This document shows positions 1 to 15,400 of a DNA stretch of 64,000 nt, piece by piece. Position 1 is the first letter of the stretch, and each line of letters starts with the position of its first letter. The stretch is taken from the NCBI GenBank assembly GCA_029582265.1, contig CM055828.1, positions 6,493,402-6,557,401 of the forward strand, written 5' to 3'. The position numbers and the translations under genes were made by a program. This DNA comes from Zoroaster sp. YZ-2022. Its lineage: Eukaryota > Echinodermata > Asteroidea > Forcipulatida > Zoroasteridae. The notes beneath the pieces are model-generated. The model saw nothing but the letters and a program-made list of their open reading frames with translations. It was not told the DNA's origin and did no database searches.

Positions 1-332
1 GTGCACAATGGTAGGCCTTGAAGAATTATTGATGTTGAATACAATAATAACCTGTGCCAGCTTGGCTTCATGCCTAGATTTTCATTTTTTGCAGGGGAAA
101 GGCAATTTCTTTCTCCGTGGGGGGCACCCTCTAAAACAAATAAGACTGAATTTAAATTGTAGAATTTTAGAAAGAAAACAAACAATCTTTTTGACAAATA
201 TTTATTACAACAATCTGTTATCTGGGGAACGAGTTACTCTTTTGTTTGAAGTAATGAAACCGGTAACCTCAAACGCTAACTACACATCGGACATTATAGG
301 TTTGTCACTTTTTTCCCCCTCCGTCATCACAG
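1..332. other. Intron upstream of first PPP6R exon in window
   Basis: No coding signal is supported here. It ends in a strong pyrimidine tract leading into the acceptor at 331-332. Confidence 0.7.
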
Positions 333-485
333 CAAGATCCGATGCCGACCACGGTTGGCAAACTCTCACCGCCATTCGGCGCTGTCCGTCTCCAAGTATG
401 TAAGCTGATCACATCCCTTCTCGTTACCAATACCCAGTCCATCAACATGGAGCTGTCAAGACTGGGAACAATCAAATCACTATGG
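333..485 (+). CDS. PPP6R3: PPP6R exon 1 of window
   Basis: The acceptor follows a strong pyrimidine tract (catcacag) and the donor is gtacgt. The exon is 51 codons, phase 0 to 0. It contains [18 protein letters not shown], matching the SAPS segment with VRLISSLL in vertebrates. Confidence 0.9.
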
Positions 486-3400
486 GTACGTGGATATGAT
501 TTCCTATGTTTAGGTTAGTCATACCTGTGTCAAATTGCTATCCAAGGAAGTGGTTACAATAGACAGGTTTGATGATGTATCTTCTATTGGGAATGATAAA
601 GACCGGCCACATTAAGCAGGTTTGACGGTAAATATTTGATGCATGAAATGATACATGTATTGCCACAGGCTATATTCATTGTAAGGCCAACAAATCTCTT
701 TATATAAAATAGGCTGCCTATTGAGTAATTGCATTAACACAAATGATTTAGCGTGGGAGTCTTTATGACAAGGGGCACAAAATCAATTATGTAGATATTA
801 AAGAAAGTTCACCAACACGAGCAGGGTGGAAATTAATTTTGACACCAAACACCGTTTCCTGCAGAAGTGATTGGTAACACTCGGTGGCAATCGTATTGAC
901 GTAGTGGTTATTTCCTTGCCTTTCACCTTGCCAATCGGAACCACAGTGTGGGTATTCCCTGACAGTAATTTGTCTTGTGTTTTTCGTCCCACATCTAAAA
1001 ACTTAAACATATGTGTGGTAGTCGGGGGGGGAAAAACCCGTCGGAAGTCGCCACGCACATTTTGTAATTATGGACCGATTTACGTAAAAATTTACCATAG
1101 TGTCATTTTTCAGATTTTGGTTCCAAATGGAAGTTGTTGTCTTTAAATTTCCTCTTAAATTTTTTTTTTAGGAAAATCAACGTATAAAATGTATTTTTGG
1201 GATGTTTTTGAACCCAATGCATTTTAAAATAATTAGAAGATTAAAAAAATTCACTCTAAAACAATGTACTTTTTGGCCAACGCTCATGAATTCTCCCAAA
1301 GCACGCCCCCCTATGAATAACCCATCAATGGAAAGCTCTACACTAGTCCTGATCCTGTCCTGGGCAGTTCCATGCCAAATGGGACAAAACATCAAAAATT
1401 TCAAACTTACAGGACTTCAACAAAATTAGTATCAAATGAAAGCTTAAAATCTGTATTTTCCAGATATGTATAAAAAATTTCAAATTTTGAACATTAAATA
1501 CCTGAAATTTCATTTTTCGTGATTATTATCGCAAAATTGTAATAAAAAAAAATTGTAAAAACACTTAAATTAATTATTGATCAAATTATTCCTTAAATAA
1601 GACATTAGAAACTAAATTTAATGATGATGTGAGGATGAAGTATAGATTAAATTGATAAAATTAAAATTTTCACAATCTGAATTTTTTTTGCATAATAAAT
1701 TGGGATTAATCGCATAATTAATAAATTGTCACTCCGTTACCGAAAAAATGCCATTTTTAGAATAATTAAAAAAATCAAAGTATGAGATCAATGAAATTTT
1801 CTGGCCAAATCAACTTAACATAAGCCTAATAAAAGCACTTAATTAGGAAATCTGTGTAACATTTGTTTAGTAATTAAAATCATATTAATTAGGTCACTCC
1901 GTTACTATTCGGTAACGGAGTGACATCCCATTGCATAATACACACATCTTACATTTTCTGCTGCTGTGTATTCAGAATTTCTACCTATGCATTCATGTGA
2001 CTATCATGTGTGAAATAAATGGTGTTGCATGTGGACTGTACATGTTTGGAACATTTTATTATAGAAGTTGAGTGCATAATTAAATATGTCATGCATGTAA
2101 TTATTAGGCCAATCAAAACAATGCTTTTGGAATGAATATTCATTTTTTAAAGAAATTGGTGGGAAGTTAAATTGTTTGAGCGTCATGGATTAAGGCATTG
2201 TATGCTGTTCATTATTGAGGATAGACACAGGTTCTTGACTAACCACGGTGAAAAGTTACAGATACAGTAAGTGAGTACACTTTGTTCCTAATTTCAGTGC
2301 TTGGAACAACAAAATGAGTGTTATTTGTGATTTTTATAAGAAACATTTTAAGTTACAATATGTTTTTTTTATACAAACTTGAGTCTCATCTCTGCTGTCC
2401 TGGCTTTGTCTAGCCAAACTTTTAATGGTAGAATAACCTATGGAAACATGAGTATTTTGTTATTTAATTGTACATGTAGTTACATACATCTACTTCTGTT
2501 TATTAACCCTAACCACCCCATATCCTCCAAAATCCTCCAAGAGGCACTTTTTTGGGGAAAATTCAGCACTGTTGGAAACTGGTACTTTCACCTTTTCAAA
2601 TGGGGCAAAATTACTACCTGGCAAGAAGTACAGGCCATAAGTGCTGAATATGAAAGATCGACGAAAATGCATGGTGCATTTGGAAGATAAGGGCGTGTTT
2701 CCAAAAGTGCACTGGAGGATTTTGGAGGATTCAGGAAGGTTCCTAGCCAGAATACCAAGGGGGTTGGGGTTAATTGTAGTAACACACACATTGTATTATA
2801 CAAGTATAAGTATGCCCTTTTAACCCAAGACACGTACACATACAAAAGCAACTTTTTGCAAGTATTCTGTATTATTAAAATATTTTACAAAGGTGTGTTA
2901 TTGATTCTTCACATTCATGTCCTCAGTATGCCTTTATCGAGTGTCAAAAAACAGCATAGATATAGGGAAAGAATACTGAAAAGCTGCAAGAAAGATGAAT
3001 ACTTGTTGAAAAATAGACTCATAGAGAGCGTAAGAAAGCAAGGAGGGCCACTACTACATAGAAATGTGCATACATGCACATGTACCAGTTCCAACTTCAT
3101 AACGACTTGGCATAAATGCAGACCTGTACATGTACATGTACATGTACATTATAAAGTAAAATAGTATCAAATGTCAACTTTTTTTCTATTAATTACCCTC
3201 ACATCCCTCATTATATTACTTATCAAATATTACTTTTAATAACTCACTTCAATAAAACATTGACTTCAGGTATTACGTAAATTGTTTGGCAGCACATATT
3301 ATTGTTTTGTATATCATTGTATGTGGTAGTACATTTTGTCACTCCATTACCGTCACTCCGTTACCAGACACAAAATCGTTAAGGATATTGTATAATTTTT

Positions 3401-6400
3401 TTTAGCCAATCATTTTTTTAAAGTGGGGTATCATATTAAAGCTTATGCTTTGTACTTTAATATTGACACCATAGACAACTCTGAAACAATTTCATTTCAC
3501 AGGGTTTTCATAGTGAGTAAATGAGCAAAAAACCCATGTCCATTCAGCGTCACTCCGTTACCAGGGAAATAAATATTCATAATTAATGGAAGTGGAAAAG
3601 AAAATAAACAAATACACAATGACAGATACAAGTACTAGGTAGTTAAATGTTACCAAACTTTCAGGATTAATCAATAAACTCTTTGTGATAAATGTGTTTA
3701 AAATCTGAAAAATGTGTTTTGGTGTCACTCCGTTACCGTGGAATTGCCCTCCTATTAATTGTTCAAGGGATTTACGTTTACTGCATAGCCAACTTTGAAG
3801 CCTAATTTCTCCATTTGTGGGTTTTTAAGAATAAACCGTCTTTGAAAGGTCATAACTTTAGTTGTGGTTTGAATATTGAACTCATTAAAACTGTTATGAG
3901 ATCAGTAAAGGGTGTATTACTCGATTAAATGCTCAACAAGAATTATAAAAATTTGACCATGTGTTGGGTTTTCCTGGACCGCCACACATATATCGCCAGT
4001 GTTTGGCTTCAGAGACCCCCCAAAAAATAGAATTTAAAAAGCGAACAAGTTTTGAAACATAATCTTGTTATTAAACGGAATTTTTTTTTAATGACATTCG
4101 GATGTCTAAAAACTGTATAAAAGTGATATTTAAAATGCCCTTGATTCTGATTGACAGCCGTGCTGGCCAATCAGAAGACAGCATACGCCCTCGTGCAAAG
4201 CTTATAACTTCTTTAAATATAGCAATTCCTCATTTAAATCTATATTTTACCATCAAATTGGCCCAAACACGGGCGATATATCTTGAACATTACATCAGCA
4301 TCTTCTTTTTGCTAGTTTCTTCAGACTTATGAGCTACAGTGTGAAAGGAATCCTTGGTTTCATTACCAGAAAGATATACAAAAGGAAAAGAAATGGTCTC
4401 AACTCATTCCTAAAATTGTACCTTCCCTTTGATTTTTTTCGCAGGAGCTTTTATTTCAGTACCTATGGAATAACTTTCTACATTTGGAGGTAGAGAAATC
4501 TATAAGTACCATTCTGGCGAATAACCCCACCGAGTCAGAGGAAGGAAAGACACAACACCCATTATTAGTACATGTAAGTATAACCTACCCCACCCCAACC
4601 ACTCACATAATGTTTCAAGATAGATTTTCTTTGGCTTTGCTTCTACATCCAACTCGGTATATACCATGCTCGATATGCGGCAGAGTTCCGCCCCCCCAAA
4701 TGTCCCTATACACTAACACACTGTTCTATTCTTAACAGACCTCCTCCCCCCCCCCCCCCCGAAATCCTCTAAAGAATTCCTAAGATTCCTGGAACACAAT
4801 GAAGACACAATGGGAGCATTATATGACTCAGTAATTATTATCTTTTTGGTTTTCACCAGTGTTACACACATTAAATATGTTCCACTTGAAGTCCAGAAAA
4901 AAAGAAAGTTTAAACTTTGCACAGCTCTGAAAATTTTGGAAATTAATTTACGTGTACAAACGTTTCTTTAGGAGCAATACTCAAAAGAGAGCACTTCAAT
5001 TATAATAAACTTATTTAAATTTTTGAAGTTCATTTGGGGATTTAATTAATGTTATACCAAGCTTCTGGCAATACTTCTCTTAAGTATTTCATTTAATTTG
5101 TTTTCCTTTCTAAAATAAAATCATTCAGATAAAAACAAACATTTCATGAAGGTTTGAAATGTAAGGCCAATAACATGGGCGTTCTAATTTTAAATTATCT
5201 TGTTCATGAGCCATTTTGATTGTCTTTGCCACCATGTAGCTATTCACAGACTGCAAGTTGATTCAAAGGATATTAGATACCTGGGAGGAGAACGATCAAA
5301 CACAGCAGAAGGGCGGGTCCAGGAGGGGTTACATGGGTCACCTGACCCGCATCACCAACACCGTCGTCCATGAGATGGAGAAGGGCTGCAATTGCGATCA
5401 GATTAAATCATTATTTCAAGGTAGGTGAGGAAAAAATGTTCGGCATGCAAATACCCCCAATATCAAAAACAAAATTATGTCAAATTTGTGCATTGGGTAG
5501 CAGGGGTTTCATTTAATCTCGGTCTTTTAACCCTAACCATGCAACAAGATAAACGAATGTAAAAAAGTCGTTTGCATCTTGTTGCCCTCAGCAGAGAACA
5601 AAAGAACCATTGTTGGATCTTGTTGCATTGAGCAGTCTGCGCAGTTTTCTGTTGTTGCATTTTGTTGCATTCAGCAGAGTGTCTGTGAAATGCCTGAAGG
5701 GGGGGGGGGGGTTAGGGTTAAAGAGACAGTATTGTCACGATCAGAGCAGACTTTCAACAGGGCATTGAATCGGCGTCCTAGTTTAAGATGAACACAGTGA
5801 CTGAAAATTACTGGCTCATTTATGTAGCAGCAACAGTAATATGACCTTATCATATGGGGGTATTTATTTTCAGTCACTGAGTTAATCTAAAACTAGCACT
5901 CCGATTCCATGCCATGTTGATCGTGACGATATTTCCCCTTTAAGATAATAATTCCCCTTTAAGATAATAATTCATGATTTGATAATCTGGAAATAACCAA
6001 TGTACTTCTTTAATAAAAACACCCAAAAGCAATAATTAAAAAAAAAACTTTTTAGGTTGGTTCCCCCCAGTAAACTGATATCTTTCATGGGTTTATTATA
6101 ATGTGGCACACCACCTATTTTCCTTTGCATGATATAACCAAACTGGGCAATCCTCTGGGATGAGCATGAGCTGACTTGCTGAATAGATTTGGCCTTTAAT
6201 TTTGTCTAGACTTCCAGATTTATCTCCCAGATTATTTCCTTGCCACCCCTCCCTCCCCACGTCTAGTAGATCTCGGATGAATTGTTTTACCATTGTTTGT
6301 GTCCCACTAAAAAAAAAAAAATGCCTAAAGCATTACGATTCACAAACGCCCACACATTGTCCCAGGTCAGTATAGGTACTCTTGATTGCATGTTTGGTTT

Positions 6401-9400
6401 AAGATTTGCTGCTCAAAGTGACCCAGATACAAGATATTCCGATAACACGGAAGCGATGTGTGCAATTCTTACCTCTGCACATATATTATTTGTTGGCTTG
6501 TGTTCATTATTGAGGGGTCTGTTGATGTGTCAAATTATTTATTTTCTTTGTGGAGTGCCATGGCCGAGCGGTTTAGTGCATCGGACTTGTGTTCTGATGG
6601 CCGAGTTGTCAGAATGTGGGTTCGAATCCCAACCGTGACCGTGGTGCTTGTGTCTTCGAGCAAGACACTTTACCATAATTGCTTCTCTCCACCCAGGAGT
6701 AAATGGGTACCTGTGAGGGCAGAGTTGATTGTTTGATTAGCCCATATGTGCCGAAATGGCAGCAATTGAGCTGTATACTCCCCAGGGAGCTGAGATGGTT
6801 TCAGGAATGATTTATGCTCCTGATGAGCAGGGGTAATAATGTAATGCGCTGTGATACCTCGTGTAAGAGCGACTTAAAATGCCTCCATTATTATTATTTC
6901 TTTTGCCTTAATGAAACATGTTATTTTTTCATTTTTCCTGCTGCAGAATATGTACCAGAAGATTACAGAGAAAAGTGGAATTTGTTTCTAGAGGGTTGTT
7001 TGTCAGAGCTTAACAAACGGAACACAGTAGATTTGGTGAGCGCTTGTTTAGAATTTGACGTATGAATGGAAAATGACATTACTCTGTATAGGCATAGCAG
7101 TCTTTGTTGTGCAAGTGGTTAGACTGCCGGACTTGCAATCACAAGGTTGTGGTTCAAATCCTCAAGCTGACAGACACAGGCAGTTAACTTCCCCTTAAGA
7201 TTTCTCAAAGCGTAGAATCAGTATTGAAGTTTAGTTTCTGAACTTAGAATCACAAGATATACGATTGGTAATTCACAAATAAACAAATGGACATATATTT
7301 ATGTAAAACTTAGTTAATGTATAAAACCAATGATGGTATTAATCTTCCCTAGAAATATTTTGCCTGAGGTTCTGTAATATTAAGAAGTTAAAAAAGTTTC
7401 CAATTTGAATTTAGGAAAGAGTACTCTTTCCTAAATTCCACAGTAAAATGAGTGCAAAATTTATTTCACATTTGTTCGTGAGAACGACACAACGTTGAAT
7501 TTTTCATATCAAAGGCACAGTATCGTCACGATCAACAGTGCATGGAATTTTATATTAACTCAGTGACTGAAAATAATACCCCACATGATAAGGTCATATT
7601 ACTGTTGCTGCTGCATAAATGAGCCAGTAATTTTCAGTCACTGTGTTAATCTTAAACTAGGACACCAATTCCATGCCCTGTTGAAAGCCTGCTATGATTG
7701 TGATGATACTGTCCCTCTAAAACAAATATATGTTTATTGGAAGAGAGTAAGCATACTCGTATATAATCACTTTTGCCAGCATTATCAATGTTGTACCTCT
7801 CCATTAAGATATTGATACATTATTTGCATATGTTTGTAGGTTGGTACGCACCCATTACATTCCTCCAGTGAGGATGATGAGGGGGATTTTGGGAATATAG
7901 ACTTTGGTAAAGACACGGCAGTACAACAGGTACGTAGTTTTGCTTCATTTCCGGTTTTCACTTCTTAGCTGTGTGGTGAATAATGCCTACCAAATGTCTC
8001 GCTGTGTTGGTTCTTTAATTTCATTATTGTTGATTGCTATGTTTTTGAGATGGATGCTTCAAAAAGTGAAAGTTTTTAACAACAATGACTCCAAGATTTT
8101 ATCTGAAAAGCAAACTGCATTTTTTTTTTTAAGTCTTCCAAATTTTTGAGTTAATTTCAATGACGCTTCTGATGTTTTTGTTTGCTCAAATATATGCTGT
8201 GCTCTTTGGATTGTTTTCTTTGAAACCATTTCAATTTACTTTGTTTTTTGCTGATTGATTTTATTGAGATGGAATCCAAGAAGAAAAAAAATTGCAGTAG
8301 AAGTCGCATTGAAATTATAAGATATTTGAAGCATTATCATGAACAGAAAGTTAGTGGAAGTCTCCTAAATACAGGCCCTAGGCATGATTTCTGTTAGGAA
8401 AACATATGCAAACGCTTGAAGGATTTTGTTGTTGAATAGTACATCCAATTGGTGGAAAATACCCCCCCAAAACAAGGGGAAAACAATTATTTTGCAAAAT
8501 AACGAGCCGGTTTTTATGTTGCTACCCTATAATTGTTAGAAATTCTTTGTCGGCCCAAATCTGATGCTTTACAGTTTATATCAGTATGTGGTTTTTGGCA
8601 ATGAATTTGGAGGAGCATTGAAGGAAATGCCTCTAAATGAAATTTGTCTTGTTGCATCATTTGATGAGATATATCACACATTGCTTGAAAAAAATATATA
8701 TTAACCCTAACCATGCTGAATGAAACGACATGCAACAAATCTGTTGGATCTTGTAAAATTCTGTGGGATCTAGTTGAAGGGAGTAGAGAAGAAAATATCT
8801 TCTGCTCTTGCTGGTGGATCTTGTTGCTTTCAGCAGACTTCACAGTGATGCATGTTGTTGTGTTGAGTAGGGTATCAATCCAGTTATTGAAGGGGGTTTA
8901 GGGTTAATAAATGGGGACTGCTGTGTTTTAAAAAGTTGATTTACTAATAATGTACAATTTGATTAAAATCAGATTCCATTTGTCCTATGTGATTAATATT
9001 GTAGATATGATTATACAGATTGTTAAAAAAAAATTACTGTGTACAATTTTTAGCCTTGAAGGAATAGACATAATTACTATGATTTTGATCCTCACAGACC
9101 AGTTGGAATCTGATTAAAATAAGCACCCTCACTTTGAGCTGTAACAAACCCGGTCATACAATAGGTCAATAACACGTAAATCAAAAAACGTTCGGCTGCC
9201 ATTTTCTGAAGTCAAGACTTTTAAAAGCTTTCCCTGAAGCTACTTGTAGCTGGTTTGACTGAAATTTTCAATCTCAGTAAACCCAAACTTATGTTAAATA
9301 TCACTTCACCTTGTAGTTCTTAAAAACATTTCAGAGAAATTTCAGTGAAATAACCAAGTGAACTCACCAGGTGCACTAGACATGGAAATACGCTGCATAG

Positions 9401-12400
9401 AAAAGATGTATGCCTCGATTTTGAAAATGAAAAGTTGTTGGGCTTTTGTAATCTTCAAAGTAACAAAAATTGGCGTTGATAACTACTCGTGCCTTTCAAG
9501 TTACCCCCCTAGTTGTTGGGTACATAAACCATTGATACTAACATTGCTATTCTGGCACTGTTAACATATGGTTAGGCTTGTGTGACCTCTGACCTATTTC
9601 TTGGCAGACCCAACAAGATTTGTATTTGTTACAACACAAAATTGCTGATGTGTGAATATTTCGGCTGAATTTGACCATCCTGTATGATGCACATTCCAGT
9701 CTGATTGGTAAAGTGTAGGCCAGGCAGGGCAGTCAAGTTTGGTCGGAACAGGATAAAAAACAATGTCATTTTTTATTTTTTATTTTTTTTAAATTTTTTT
9801 TTGTGGGAAGGCACACATACCTGCAGACTGATGCACCAGGATTGTGGCATTCAGATTTGGTTGACAATTCTGGGGTATTGGTCGGCTTTTTAGAGGCTGT
9901 ATTTCTTTGCATGTTGCATCTTGCTATGCTGCTAGTTCGATAGAATTGTAAAAAAAAAAAATTTAAAAAAAGGAACATTCTCCTTTTGTGACTTTTTTCA
10001 TTGGTGGAAGCTTTCTTCTTTTCCAGCTCATGTTTTTCTGCCCTAAAGAACACGCATTGACATTTCATTTTCTTCAAAGCTAAACATCTATCAGCTTGAA
10101 ATATTAGTATTCACTTTTGAAAATTTGTCAACTTCAAATATTAAACAGTAATAATACAAAGGCACACTTTTTAAATTATAAGTGCGTTTGGTTATTAACC
10201 CTCCTACTACTACAAGGGTCAAAATGTCGATATACTTGCCAAGGTATATCTAGTGCACTTAAAAGTCAAACACTGTCAAACCTTACGTGTAGTAAGTACA
10301 TTTACAAGTCAAAATGAGTCGACTGTTTTTAACTGGTAAAAGCATTGTCTGGTATTGTTCAGGGTGGTCAAAATGACAGTAAAAAACAATCAAAAATGCC
10401 CCTGTGTGCACATTTGGGTCAACAGTCAAAAACAGGCAGTTGACTGGTTTTGACCTCAATAGCAACTTCCCACTAAAGTGCAGCTAGGAGTAGGAGGGTT
10501 AAAGTTTGGATGAAGGCTTGAGTGAATCTTAAAATTCTAAAAAATGTAACATGCAAAATATTACATAAAGTGAACGATTACACCGCTTGTATCACATAGC
10601 AAAATGTTACACAAAAGTCACCGTTTGCTAATCCCACTTTAAGGCTTTTCAAAATTAGCATTACACACGCAAACAAATATTTCTGCCTGAAAATTGTGCT
10701 ATGCAAATTCTTTGACTGAAATTGTTTCCTGTCTGATAAACCCAACATCAGATGTTAATTATCTCCGAGAATCGCTAGCCCTAGTAATGTTGCATGTGCA
10801 CAGTGGTTGATGCTAAGATTGCAAATTGGCTCGTCCGCATACAGCTGAAAAGCCCCGTGACTCGTTCAAACGCATGTCACTACAGAAAGTGTTTGGAAGG
10901 TGTTAATCCTCTGTGTGTAAACAAAATTGGTTATCAAATCAAGGCACCAATTTCATAGACCTGCTAAAATTGCTTAGCAGAAAATAGCGCTTAGCAGCTT
11001 CAGATGGTTACCAGGAAATTTTGTATACAAACAGACCTTGACTAGTTGTCTGAACTGTTTCAACTTATTAAAACTATTTGCTTAGCGAAATATTCTGCTG
11101 AGCACCACTGTGAAATTGGCCCCAGGGTTGGCCACAATGCAAGGAAGCTCTTGTAAGACACTTGTCACACAGACATCCATAAAGATATCAACCGGAAAAA
11201 TTCACTGGAAGAAAAAAAATTAAAGAAATTTAGTTGAAGAATGAAAATCAACGATTGGCTGAGATGTTATTCAATGCGTGTTATAGCAACAGGATTAACA
11301 CCTTGAACTGGGTACAAGGTCTGAGACTTAATTTCCATGCTAGTTCTGCAAACCTACCCCCCAAACAAACGGCCATGTGCGTGTATTTTTGTGTGTGTGT
11401 GCCTTCACCATACATTGTTGCATTTCCCCTTCGCTGTGCCATACGGCAGGCGTTCTCTGATTATCAGATGCAACAAATGACGTCCCATTTTATTGACCAG
11501 TTTGGATTCTCCGAGGAGGACTTCACCAAGCAAGAAGACAATGTCAAGTAAGAGCCTTAAGCAGGCAGTTTGATTTTTCTTTCTCATTCTCTATCTTTCA
11601 TCTCTCTGTCTTTGTGGTTTGTTTGATTGTGTTGGGACGGTAGTTTGTGAATCACGTGATAGTAGGGTGACAGGGTGAGCAAGAATCCTGACCAAGAGTT
11701 GTATGTTGTATGTGGCGGGGGAGGGAGTGGGGTGAGCTTTCTTCAGAGGGACACTTATCTTTTTTCCTTGCCCTCATTAAAAAACAGTCCCTCCTTTCTC
11801 ATGTGTACATTGTTATTCTGCGCTGGTGATTTCTTTTCGTTTGCAATAAATACCTCGTGGTTTCTTACTGAAATCATATGTAAATGTATGATTTTAATCT
11901 TTGATACTCATTGAAATACTCAGAACATGCCTTCAACCTGGTCGCTTCAAAAGTTTATTGGGAAGGCTTTTTAGATTGTGTTTCCAGACTAGAAGGCTTG
12001 GATGTTTGTGTTCATGTTTGATGCATTTCTTGAGTTGGTACATGATGGGAATTGACTCTTTAGATATCTCGGCTTTCTTGCCCTTAAAAACTTTCTTCAT
12101 GTTTTTTTTCTTCTTTGCATGATTATGGTTAATTTTTCTTTAGACATTTGTGTCCACAGTCCTAGAGTAATGTTTACTTGCTTTTATGTGATGGTGTGTG
12201 ATATACATGTAGATGCGTAGATTATCGTTTTTCCCCAACCAATTGATCAAAGAACAATATTGTGGAATATCGGTTTTCAACGTCTCCACTAAAACCTTAA
12301 GAACATGAAGTTAATACTGAAGTTCATCAAGTTAGCCCTATCTTGTAGAAATGTCCAAACAATTCATGGACATGATTTGCACTTAGTTACTGCTGACGAT

Positions 12401-15400
12401 TATTGGATGGTTATTAAACTGTTTTGGTAAGTAGAGGGAAACGATTGCTACTGACATTCACAAAGTGATTTTGGTACCTAGCCAAGTGACGTTTGAATGC
12501 AGAGACTTGACTTGATCTACTTCATTATTAACCAGGGGCCAATTTCATAGAACTTCTATGCAGAATTATTTCTGTAAAAGCAAATATTTATCAGGCCTGT
12601 GATTTCTCAGGATTTTTCCTGATTTCAGGATTTTTTACAAATCTCCCTTTGCTTCAAAGTAGCCACCAAGGAAAGAAAGAAGTAGCCTGTATTGTTTCCA
12701 AACCTCTAGTTTCTTGTTTGTGGGGATGTGGAGAGTCTGTAAATCCTCCAAAAGTAAACATCTAGGAGATTCAGGGGGGCTTTGTCCTCTTGAGCAAAGG
12801 GAGACCCAGGCCTACTACCCATTTTTAAGGATTTTTTACTTTTGTCAAATCACATCCATGATTTATGCAAAGTACAATCACCAACCAGCTATATGTATAT
12901 GCATTACACATAATACATGCAAGAAAGGATGCTTACCGTATAGCCTACTTCATACACAAAATTATCCGAAATGTTCCGAGGTACCTCGGAAACTTATAAA
13001 GCCAAATACATAATTTGAAACAGACATTTGAAGTCAATGACTCACAGAAACAATGAACTGATTGTATCACTTTAGGCTGTACAGAGATTGTCCATTCCTA
13101 TGTCAAAAACCCACTCTGTAGCTGCATTTGCTCACACTACACAGGCTTAGAGTCAGGTCAAATGAGCTCAAAATCTAGCTTGTACCATGTTGCAAAACGG
13201 TAACAAAGATTTTCATCACACTGCCATTTTGCCTGCCACCTCTGACAAACTTTGAGATGTGGAACACATGAGCAGTATACAAATCAGGCTTGTGAAGTTC
13301 ACCAATAGCTGTGTGAAATGGTCTATTTCTCTGCATATTAGTTCTATGAAGATGGCCTCAGATGTGTGTTCCCACACTGGGAGACTTTTGAGATGCAAGG
13401 CAACAGCAGACATACCAGTCTCTTGGAGATGTTCACTTAATTTAAAGTAGATATCCAGAACAACGGACAAAGTACTGGAAAGTCTTAGGCCTTGAAATAT
13501 TGTGTTTGTAGGGGCAAGGCATTTTCTCTGGGAACATTTCAAGAGGCACCAAGGCAATGACAAGGGGGCATGGAGGAAATTGACTTCATTGCCCCCATGA
13601 AATTCAAGGCCTGACTTCTGCTGCCATATGGCATCACAGAAATCTCCCATTGTTCACTCTTTTTATAAACACTTATAAGATCCCCGATGATATTTCTAAT
13701 AAAACTGCTTCTTGTTTTGATCGTTCATGCAGCAATCCATTTGATACAATATCCGACATCAGTTTCTCTATATCGGCTAATGAAGACAATGTAAGTTACA
13801 ACATTCAATCCAATACCCATTTTTGTAAGGAGAGATCAGTTTAACTCTCTTTCATCTCGAGTAAGCTATAAATAATTGGATAAACGATTTTGCTTTGTAA
13901 AGTGCCGTCACATCTTTATACATGAAAGTGCCTTCATAAATTGTTCTTAACTATCGGGTTGTTTATATCAGTGATTCGTGGTTGCATATCCTGTTCACAC
14001 ATTATATAAACCACATTTTTGGTATGGTAGTGTTGTTATTTCGACGTTAATGGGATAATATCATCACGATCAGAGCAGACTTTCGACAGGGCATGGAAGC
14101 GGTGTCCTAGTTTAAGATGAACACAGTGACTGTCTCATTTATGCAGTAGCAATGGTAATATGACCTTATCGTGTGGTATTATTTTCAGTCACTGAGTTAA
14201 TCTAAAACTAACACTCTGGTTCCATGCCCTGTTGATTGAGACGATATTGTCCCTTCTGTGCTTTGATGGTTGATATGTAATGGTAAAGCCTTCAGGTGCT
14301 GCGATATTTATAGCAGCACCCGCTGTTATATAGGATTCTAGCCAGCCAATCGTCATCGGGCAAGCTCGGTGGTCGAGAGGTTAAGACGTCTGCACTAGTA
14401 AGCAGGAGGTCGTGGGTTCGAATCCTGCCCGAGTCGACTGAAGTTTTTCCCACAGACACTCCGAAAGCACTGAGTATACAGTGCTATACACACGTTGGTG
14501 TAGGGCAAAAATTTAATCAATTGTTTATCACCCGACGCAAGAATTTCATCAAAAACGTCATTCTTATCAGAACTCCTACTTATTTTTATTCATCCAAAAT
14601 TTGTATTAATCTACCCACAGCCTAATTCAGCATTATTTGAAGCATGCTGCAATGAGAGAATATCCAAATTTAACGATAATAATAGTGACGAGGAAGATAT
14701 GTGGGAGGAGAAGGAACTCACGTTCTCATCCAATGTTGACGACTCCAGAACCTGGTAAGAACTAGACAGACAAATTCCATCCTTAAGCTCAGCGCATGCA
14801 AATGAGAAGCACATAGTGATATAAAAAAAATAAGATTCCTGCAAAGGATTTGAAACTTTTTTTTGTGCAAATTTATGGCGTAAAATATTTTGCTTTCATG
14901 TTACAGATTTTGTGCTTGCAAAGTGCTTGCTCCCAGAATTATATTCAGCTTATCTTGTTAGCAAGAATTTAAAAAAAAATGCATTCATGTATTTATATCC
15001 ATTCAAACATGCAATTTATATCATTGGAATTCTACAAATACTTCACAAAATAATTTGATTAATTTTACTAAAATGATAGCATTTCAGACAAATATTTCAA
15101 GAGATGTTTGATACCATCATCAACTTTACACCAAGTGAGTTCCATGTAAATCAGTGATAACTTTTGTGTTTAGAGAACCAGTGTTGGGGCCTTTTAAACC
15201 CTCTCTAATCAAAACAGGAATATCATCAGGTACTTAGATTGTCTCGGTGTAGGTTTCATTTCGGCATTTATCTCCCGCAGTGATTCAACGGCTGGCCTTA
15301 GAGGTGGTAGTGGTAGTGATAGCGACAGCGACGACGAGCACACAAAAGAAGAAATCCAACGGTCCCCACAGCCGTCCCCTTCAAATAGTGAAGAAACAAA

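Larger units (their letters stand above)
1728..3736. repeat. Dispersed array of the 13-mer GTCACTCCGTTAC within a PPP6R intron
   Basis: Exact copies at 1728-1740, 1893-1905, 3352-3364, 3549-3561 and 3724-3736, a one-mismatch copy at 3338-3350, and an inverted copy at 1912-1924 that forms a 13-bp-arm hairpin with 1893-1905. Most are followed by CG or CAG. The intervening DNA is otherwise non-repetitive and AT-rich. Confidence 0.85.

Noticed and set aside
2503..2773. TTAACCCTAACC words as interstitial telomeric repeats
   Set aside because: Only one or two hexamers occur, always at element ends next to TTAA and in inverted orientation at the other end. That is transposon termini, not telomere arrays.
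7088..7165. tRNA-Cys or tRNA-Ala gene
   Set aside because: The arms do not fold into a proper cloverleaf. More likely a SINE head.
14354..14436. Functional tRNA gene
   Set aside because: The anticodon loop looks like 8 nt and the acceptor pairing is imperfect, and several SINE heads with the same B box occur in the window. Kept only as tRNA-like.
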